NCBI GenBank assembly: GCA_032629725.1
Contig: JAFEVB010000002.1
Span: 248,001 to 312,000, forward strand
Origin: Gremmenia infestans
Taxonomy: Eukaryota > Ascomycota > Leotiomycetes > Helotiales > Hamatocanthoscyphaceae
Reading direction: 5' to 3'
Length of the DNA stretch: 64,000 nt
A program made the translations under genes and the position numbers. Position 1 is the stretch's first letter. Each line of letters starts with the position of its first letter. Shown here in pieces: positions 57,882 to 64,000 of the stretch. Under the pieces are notes generated by a model. It searched no databases and was not told where the DNA came from. It was given only the letters and a program-made list of their open reading frames with translations.

Positions 57882-58656
57882 GAAAAGCTTTTCAGTGTTC
57901 TAAAGAAAAGAACAAAGGCTTTAGGAGTTTGCTTATGCTCATCATGGAGACTTATTCACTCCATAGCTTTATCAAGATATTTGCAATTTGCACTTTAAAA
58001 TTTGCATCTATAATTTCTTCTTAAAATATCTATCAGAAAGGTATATATAGATACTTATAGTAACTAACATATGTATACTACCTTCTAGAGCCTTGTTTCT
58101 AATTATTAGTACATCTATTTTATAAAATCTATCACTCTTTATTTATATCTTAGAATCAAATAATATACTTAAGATAGCTTAAGTTATTTAAGTATTTTTA
58201 GATACACTAGATTATTATACTATAATATGATATATCATTTCTTAAAAAAAGAAGAATTTTATATTAAAGAAAGATAGATGTCCTCACTATATAAGATCTA
58301 TTTCCAAGTATCTATCTATCTACATATATATGTCTTTTAACTATTATCTAGTTTAAGTTATAGGACTAAGAAGATCTTCACTTATATTCAAGATGTTATA
58401 CCTAAGTAGTATTAAACATGAAGCTAATCAGATATCGTGATATTTTAGTAAAAATAGAAGACGCCTTAATCTACTCATATATGAGGATATATCACCCATC
58501 CATTTCCATAACAGACCGAACAATTCTTTTTACAAATGCTTTGTCCCTTGAATCCTTTCGCCAAAGGATGAAAACGCCGACCCAATGCTATCCCGCTAGA
58601 TATAATGAATAACGCCATAAACCTACACGGGTTCGGAAAGCTCGTCTTGAATCTTC
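57882..58656. other. AT-rich block, possibly RIP-affected relic
   Basis: From about 57.9 to 58.6 kb the sequence is strongly AT-rich with TA-rich words and no coding frame, in sharp contrast to the GC-rich 2EXR remnant just before it. This is the composition left by repeat-induced point mutation of old repeats, but no repeat family is identifiable. Confidence 0.45.
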
Positions 58657-61322
58657 CTACCTGCTTTCCCTATGTTCAACTACAGGCAAGTCGGGACTGC
58701 TCTCGTTCTTGCCTCCTCCAATTTTGCTTATAATAACACTGAAGCGTCTGCTGAATCTCCGAATCGGTGTTTCAGGCCGCTCGTCTCCCACACCTTCTTT
58801 CACTGGATCGACCTGTCGTCTAGCTTTCGGGACCACATTTAAATAAACCGGGTAGATTAATCCGAATGAGAACAACGCCACGATAACACAATAGCTGTAT
58901 CGGAGGCTCTTGTGATCCAGACGCTGTACAGCGAACATGACGAATTGGAAAATACCCCCGCCGCCCCCGGCAGCAGTGAGAAGCCCAGAGCCAATCTTCG
59001 TTCTGGTCCCCAAGCCACGCAGGCCAATGGCGTAGACCATGGGGAAGACAGGACCTTCAAAGAAGAAGAACACTATCGACACACCCGAAATGCCATTCGC
59101 CGAGGTATTCAAGGACATGGCAAGGATGGAAAAGATGAGGCAGCCGAGGAAAATTATCATTAAGAGGATACGAGGAGGAATGAAAAGGCAGAGTGGTGCG
59201 AAGAGAAACCGACCGATGGCGAATGTGGTGAGACCGAGAATGGCAAAGTTGTTCGGACTTAGCGAAAGGGATCCGGAGGTGGGGGTTGGTGAGAAGGAGC
59301 TGAGGGTAACATCGAACCAAACAGACATGCTTTCCTGAGCTGCCACATAAATAAATTGGGCGAATACAGCAAGTCCAAGACTGATGTAGATGAGGCGAAA
59401 CTTAGAGGAGAAGACGGTAGTCGATTCATAAACTCCCAGGTTTTCGGATTGAACAAGGAGGTCGAAGTCGCTTGCTTCCGGAAGGGGCATATAGTAGAAG
59501 AACAAGGCAAGGATGACGCTGAAAAGAGCCACGGCCAAATAGGTCCATTGAACATCAATCAGACTTGGCTTGTCTTTAATGGTCGTGAATAGAACCCTCT
59601 CTGCCAGCAATTGGCTAAGAACACTTCCCACAGCTTGTACGCCTTGAGAAAGTAGAAGTCGGTACTCGGCGAATTGACTTGGTCCGCATAAGGCAATGAA
59701 AGGATTTGCAGCAGTTTCAAGGATCGAAAGACCAAAGCCGACGACAAAGTTCGAAATGATGAATCCAGGGAAGGAGCTCAAAACAGCGGATGGCCAAAAC
59801 ATCAGCGTTCCTATACCGTACACGCAGAGTCCAGTGATGAACGTCGCCTTGAAGCCAACATGGCGCAAAGTCCACTGGCCCACCGTCATTGCGCCGAAAA
59901 AGTATGCTCCGAAGTAAGCAGTTGTGAGCCCTAGATCTTGACTAGTCCTCTGATTTGCGATCTTAGAAATCTCGTTGTTCAGACTGTTGAGTAATCCATA
60001 GGAAAATCCCCAGAGGAAGAACAGAATTGTCACTACGGTGCAGTATTTGAACGACTCCTTACCCCTGGTCTTGAGCATACTTTTGGGTTTTCTCATGTTG
60101 ACAAATCCAAAGTAGACCGAATTTTCCGAAGGACGGGTATTCTGAGTAGCACGACTGCCTAAACCGGGTTCCATGCCAGGAATACTCATCATATTCACTT
60201 CGTTTCCTGGGCCAGCACCTGGGTGGCTATGAGGTAGGGGTGGTAGGGCTGGAACAGGATTTGCAATTGACGACAGTCGATGCGTAGGTGCATTATCCAG
60301 TTGTGATGAATAGTCATCTTTATCTGTTCCGGATTCAGATAAATCTCGCAGCATGGAAGGCAGAAATCGGGTGACGAGAGGCTTCAATGTGGGTATGCAG
60401 GCACATATAATCCCAACATTTACCTCGACAGCGGACCACATGAAGGCCGAACTAGCGTTGTATGGGAAATCCGATGCGGTGCCCAATTTCTCATGTGTCG
60501 CAACTTGATCATTTGAAGCTTGTTGGAGGTAATAGATCCGCACGACATCGACGATAGAGACGAAAATACCCAATCCGAACGTCAACACCAAGATCGTCTT
60601 TTGTCTTTGTGGTAATCGCATTCCGGTAAGTACTGGGATTGGTAGGACTAGAATCGCAAGATCTGTAATGATGTTGACAGGGGCTGAGCACAGGTAGAGT
60701 GTAACGATTGACAAACATCGTCCCTGGCTGAATGCGGGGTCGTATGCAGCTCTGACGGGACTGCATTGAAACGTGTTTAAGAAAGTCAATACAACCCCAG
60801 CAATATTGACAATTCCCAGTGTAATATATGAGGCGATTCGCAGGAGACTTTGGGTATTTTTCGACATGCGGAGGTAGAATACGAGGATTGAAGTTTTTGT
60901 TACCATCAAGGCGGGATTCTGGGAGGTCAGTCAAGGGGCTCAGGAAGGCAAGGTAGGGTAACATACATAGAGAATCGTGAAAGCGTATTCTGAACTGCGC
61001 AATGGACCAAGCCATTCTGAGGCGATATCGGCATCGCGACGACCCAGCCCCTTCGCAGTCCCATAATCGATCGCAAAGGATAATCCAAAGGCAATAAACT
61101 TGCGCCAGTCAGCTTGCTGCCATTAGTTCCATGGTATATATCGTCAAAACTCACCCAAGCCAATATCACCAGCCAGTCATCTGCCGTCCTATGCGCTAGA
61201 ATTCCAAAGCGACTGATGACCCTTGCAACGACGAAAAGAGTGGCGAGAATGAAGGTGGTGGTCGTTACGATGAAGGCCGCCCTGCCGCGCCCATAGAGCT
61301 CACTGATATTGATTGCGGACAT
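58657..61322 (-). CDS. Rhodopsin-domain / FucP-like sugar permease fusion protein
   Basis: Exons 61322-61155, 61098-60967 and 60918-58657 give 853 residues with about 19 membrane helices. Residues 1 to about 310 form a fungal rhodopsin-domain (seven-helix, PTH11-like) module: HRTADDWLVILAW, FIAFGLSFAIDYG, ILYNPALMVTKTSILVFYLR, TFQCSPVRAAYDPAF and SSAFMWSAVEVNVGIICACI. After a Ser/Pro-rich linker, about 390-800 is an FHS-family (FucP-like) MFS transporter: VTILFFLWGFSYGLLNSLNN, LGLTTAYFGAYFFGAMTVGQ, GLSILETAANPFI and MVYAIGLRGLGTRTKIGSG. The two parts are in one uninterrupted 2.26-kb exon, so the fusion does not depend on splicing. The first intron has two possible acceptors (CAG at 61117, AAG at 61099); the second matches the family sequence better. 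Predicted plasma-membrane location; roles in sugar sensing or uptake are inferred. Confidence 0.88.
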
Positions 61323-63647
61323 TGAAATGTAATGTTCCGCCACCAAGTAGTACCAGAGGGATTACGGTGTCATGGTTGTCGTCGGTTCCAAGATGCCATT
61401 TGCAGATATTGGATTTTTGCTTGCGATACTGTATCCCAGTCGAGCTCTTCGTGAGGACTGACTCGTGGTGAATGGGTAGATGATTCAAATGCCGTTCGAG
61501 TCTGGGGGGCTGAGCTGATGAAATATATGGATGGATGAGATGGTTTTCGTTTTTTGCTGAGGGAATAAGTATATGTCTGGGCTGGGGTAGATGAAGTAGG
61601 ATTTTAGAAATCTCTGGGTGACTTGGTGGGTCTTTGACCTAACCTACCTTAGGTATGGAAGGGAGGCTTATGAGTGGTGGGGAAGAGGAGAGGCTACCCC
61701 ATCCCATCCCCATCATCCACTTTTCTCTGGCATGCCAGGACTCAGGAGGCAAAACCTTCGGGCCGGGCTGGCTAGATGCTTGTCGACCGAGTGAGTGCTG
61801 GGTCGCTTCTGAGTCGCTGGGGTGGAAGAGACTTGGGGACGCGCCCGCCCCACAGAACCCAAATGACGTGTGATTTGCAGTACCCGCAAGTTACTCCGTT
61901 TTCGAGTCCACAAACCTCCCTTACCTTTGTAATACTTTGATCTCCAAATTAATTCCATCACAACACATCTCTGCATCATTCACAGCGCTTAGGATGGATA
62001 GATCACCAGCAGCCTCACTCTTAAGTTCACTACTGGGCGCTGACCGTACATTTCTTGCATTTCTGGGGATTTACACTAGGGTACAGCGCTAGTCATGTAC
62101 GCACGGCTTTGTGGAGACTTGAGTGGAGATTACTTGGGGAAATGCGAGTACGGAGCACGATCCGTCTACTTATTTTACCGCTTCTGAAGATTATTACGGA
62201 GGTAACTTTAAAATACCTACTTGTACTGACTGTACCCAGGTAACTAAACGATATAAGGATTTATATCCCAGCGACGGCGACTTCCTCCTATATGCAAATC
62301 TTACAAATTTAATTCGCTGCTCACTCCAGTAACCCATCCCGATCCCGTGCACCCTAACCAGCGGGGGTGGAAAAGCAAATTGGCACGATCCTCTTTACGG
62401 CGTACTGTAACTCTGATTATGAGTGCTTTCCCCGCGCGTCTTCTCTCGGGGAATATCCTACTGTATCTCGATGGTACGGTGTGGTGTGGTGTGGTGTGGT
62501 GTACAAGAAAGCACGCCAGGAATCTTCCCCACATGGGTTCCTTCCGTGTCACAAGTCACGGTGAACCTCCCCCCCCCATACCGAGCATCCGGACGGAGTA
62601 TTGCTACCTCCGGAGGACTAGCGCTTACCCCGCAGTCGCACAGGGAAGGAGAGGGGGTTACACGTGATGAGCCTTCAAAGGGGATTTACATCTAGTCGCA
62701 CTACTGTACACTACCTATTCTTTTCTTTATTGACCGGGCCGGGGACATCGTACAGTTGTTTGACTAGGTATGTAGGTTTCCATACTTGATAATTGCATAC
62801 CCATATACTCCAGGCAAAGTTTTGGCCTAATGGAGTGGATACCTAGTGTTACTTGTGTTTCCTCTTAGTATAAAGTAAGTATATATCTAAAGTATCCCAT
62901 TAAACTTTACTTCCAGTATACTTCCTGTACTTCCTATACTAATCGTCCACATATCATAGTCATGTAGTAGCCGTCGTCACATTCGCTCCTAGTCTACGCA
63001 AGCAAAAAGTTAGCAAAATACCAGTAAAATATATATATATTAAAGAGCTATACTCCGAAGCTAGGCTTTAAATAAATCTGATTTATCTATTTTGCATCTA
63101 ACTTTTTGCTTGCGTAGACTAAAGGCGAATGCGACGACGGCTACTACGTGATCACGATTAGTTGATGATTATAATTCAAAATACCTACAGTATCTCTATA
63201 CGTCTAGATAAAAGATACCAGACCGGTCTACGGAGGCGTTTCCGGACTCAAAGCCTCTGAATCGGCTCCACATACATTATACTCGTACTCAAAGCGAGGT
63301 CCCGGATCCGCCATCCTGCCCTGCCTCCGACATGCAATACGCACCATTCGTTCGTATAAAGACTTATACGGAGATCGAATGCAAGATGAAAGAATAGCAA
63401 ATAGAGATTGATTGCATCACAAGCTAGATCCTTGATCTGAAATCTTGAGAGTGATTAAGCTTATCACAGTAGTTGGTACAGAGTATGTCCATCTCGCATT
63501 AAAACCAGACAGTCAGTCCTCGCTCGAGCTCCTTAGAACCATACTCCGTACATCACACACACATCACGAACCAAAGAGATACCTATCCAACTTCCCACCT
63601 CATGACTTACATTGTACTTATTTTTGCATAATACAGTAACTATCCAT
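61323..63647. other. Spacer with fusion-gene promoter and an inverted-repeat element
   Basis: A 2.3-kb interval between the fusion gene (its upstream side) and the 3' end of the oxygenase gene. It contains a GGTGT microsatellite at about 62478-62502, the MITE-like element at 62939-63161, and no supported gene. Confidence 0.5.
62939..63161. mobile_element. 223-bp palindromic MITE-like element
   Basis: The ends are CTAATCG and its complement CGATTAG. Inside, two blocks pair in inverted order: 62964-62978 with 63133-63147 (15 bases, GTAGTAGCCGTCGTC) and 62990-63013 with 63098-63121 (24 perfect bases starting TAGTCTACGCAAGC). Only about 85 AT-rich bases separate the inner arms, so the element could fold into a long hairpin. 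There is no coding capacity. Confidence 0.75.
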
Positions 63648-64000
63648 CTATGCTGCCTTTTCCTCATATTGCAACCTCCCCCTCATAAGCCGATATTCCC
63701 TCTGCACCACCGGTTCATACTTGACCGGATTCCTCGCACTCGCACATTCCCTCATACACGCAATCACCGCATCGCTATCCGGACCCACGAAATACGGAAT
63801 CGAGTATCTCGCCCTCGTCATCCGCTCTGGACCCGTAAAGCGGTCGTTTGAATTCGCAGGCGGTAAAGTAACTCTATGTAAAGTCGATTTCAGGTAATCT
63901 GAGATAAGCGAGTATTAGATGTCATAGATGTAGATGTGGAGGATGTGATTGTAAGTTCGTTGTAAGGCTTGGCTGGCTTGGCTTACCGTTACTCCATCTC
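63648..64000 (-). CDS. Isopenicillin-N-synthase-like 2-oxoglutarate/Fe(II) oxygenase, 3' end
   Basis: Only the C-terminal part is inside the window: exon 63898-63648 and, across an 88-nt intron (63986-63899, GTAAGC donor, CAG acceptor), the end of an exon running off at 64000. Splicing yields RWSNDYLKSTLHRVTLPP, the hallmark region following the distal iron-binding His of the IPNS/DIOX family (the HRV motif). Then comes GPERMTRARYSIPYFVGPDS, where RxS supplies the 2-oxoglutarate-binding Arg and Ser, and a C-terminal helix with PVVQREYRLMRGRLQYEEKA. The visible part is intact and ends at TAG 63650-63648. Such enzymes hydroxylate or desaturate secondary metabolites or small acids; substrate unknown. 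Confidence 0.88.

Overview
This is nuclear DNA of a filamentous ascomycete (Pezizomycotina), most likely a leotiomycete. Three things support this. Introns are short (about 47-90 nt) with GTAAGT-like donors and CTAAC/CTGAC branch sites. The orthologues are typical of filamentous fungi (AtfA-type bZIP, NBR1 with four ZZ fingers, IEC3, Mpe1, NOP13, CASC3/Barentsz). There are expanded fungal families (Zn2Cys6 regulators, 2EXR, rhodopsin-domain proteins). The class-level assignment is an inference. No tRNA, rRNA or CRISPR array was recognised.

Positions 1-27.8 kb hold a core housekeeping and regulatory block. It contains the 3' part of an unrecognised gene, IEC3 (INO80 chromatin remodelling) divergent from NOP13 (nucleolar RNA-binding), an unrecognised two-exon gene, the selective-autophagy receptor NBR1, a CASC3/Barentsz-like RNA-binding protein, the stress bZIP AtfA, a glutathione S-transferase-like protein, and the mRNA 3'-end processing factor MPE1. 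Long spacers, often 1.5-4 kb, separate them.

Positions 27.8-44.3 kb are sparser. They hold a small proline-rich ORF, a Yippee-type zinc protein, an ornithine decarboxylase antizyme whose reading needs a +1 ribosomal frameshift at CCC-TGA, two to three small single-pass membrane proteins, and a malate/sulphite-type (TDT) transporter.

Positions 44.3-58.6 kb look accessory and partly decayed. There is a long gene-free stretch with a 230-bp TA-flanked inverted-repeat element. A Zn2Cys6 regulator with an apparent frameshift and a maleylacetate-reductase-like iron alcohol dehydrogenase follow, separated by a 401-bp element with 39-bp perfect inverted repeats. Then come remnants of another regulator, a TfdA-type dioxygenase and a 2EXR protein, and an AT-rich block. 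Together these read as a small catabolic cluster under decay.

Positions 58.6-64 kb hold an 853-residue protein joining a rhodopsin-domain seven-helix module to a FucP-like sugar permease, a third inverted-repeat element, and the 3' end of an isopenicillin-N-synthase-like 2-oxoglutarate oxygenase that runs off the window.
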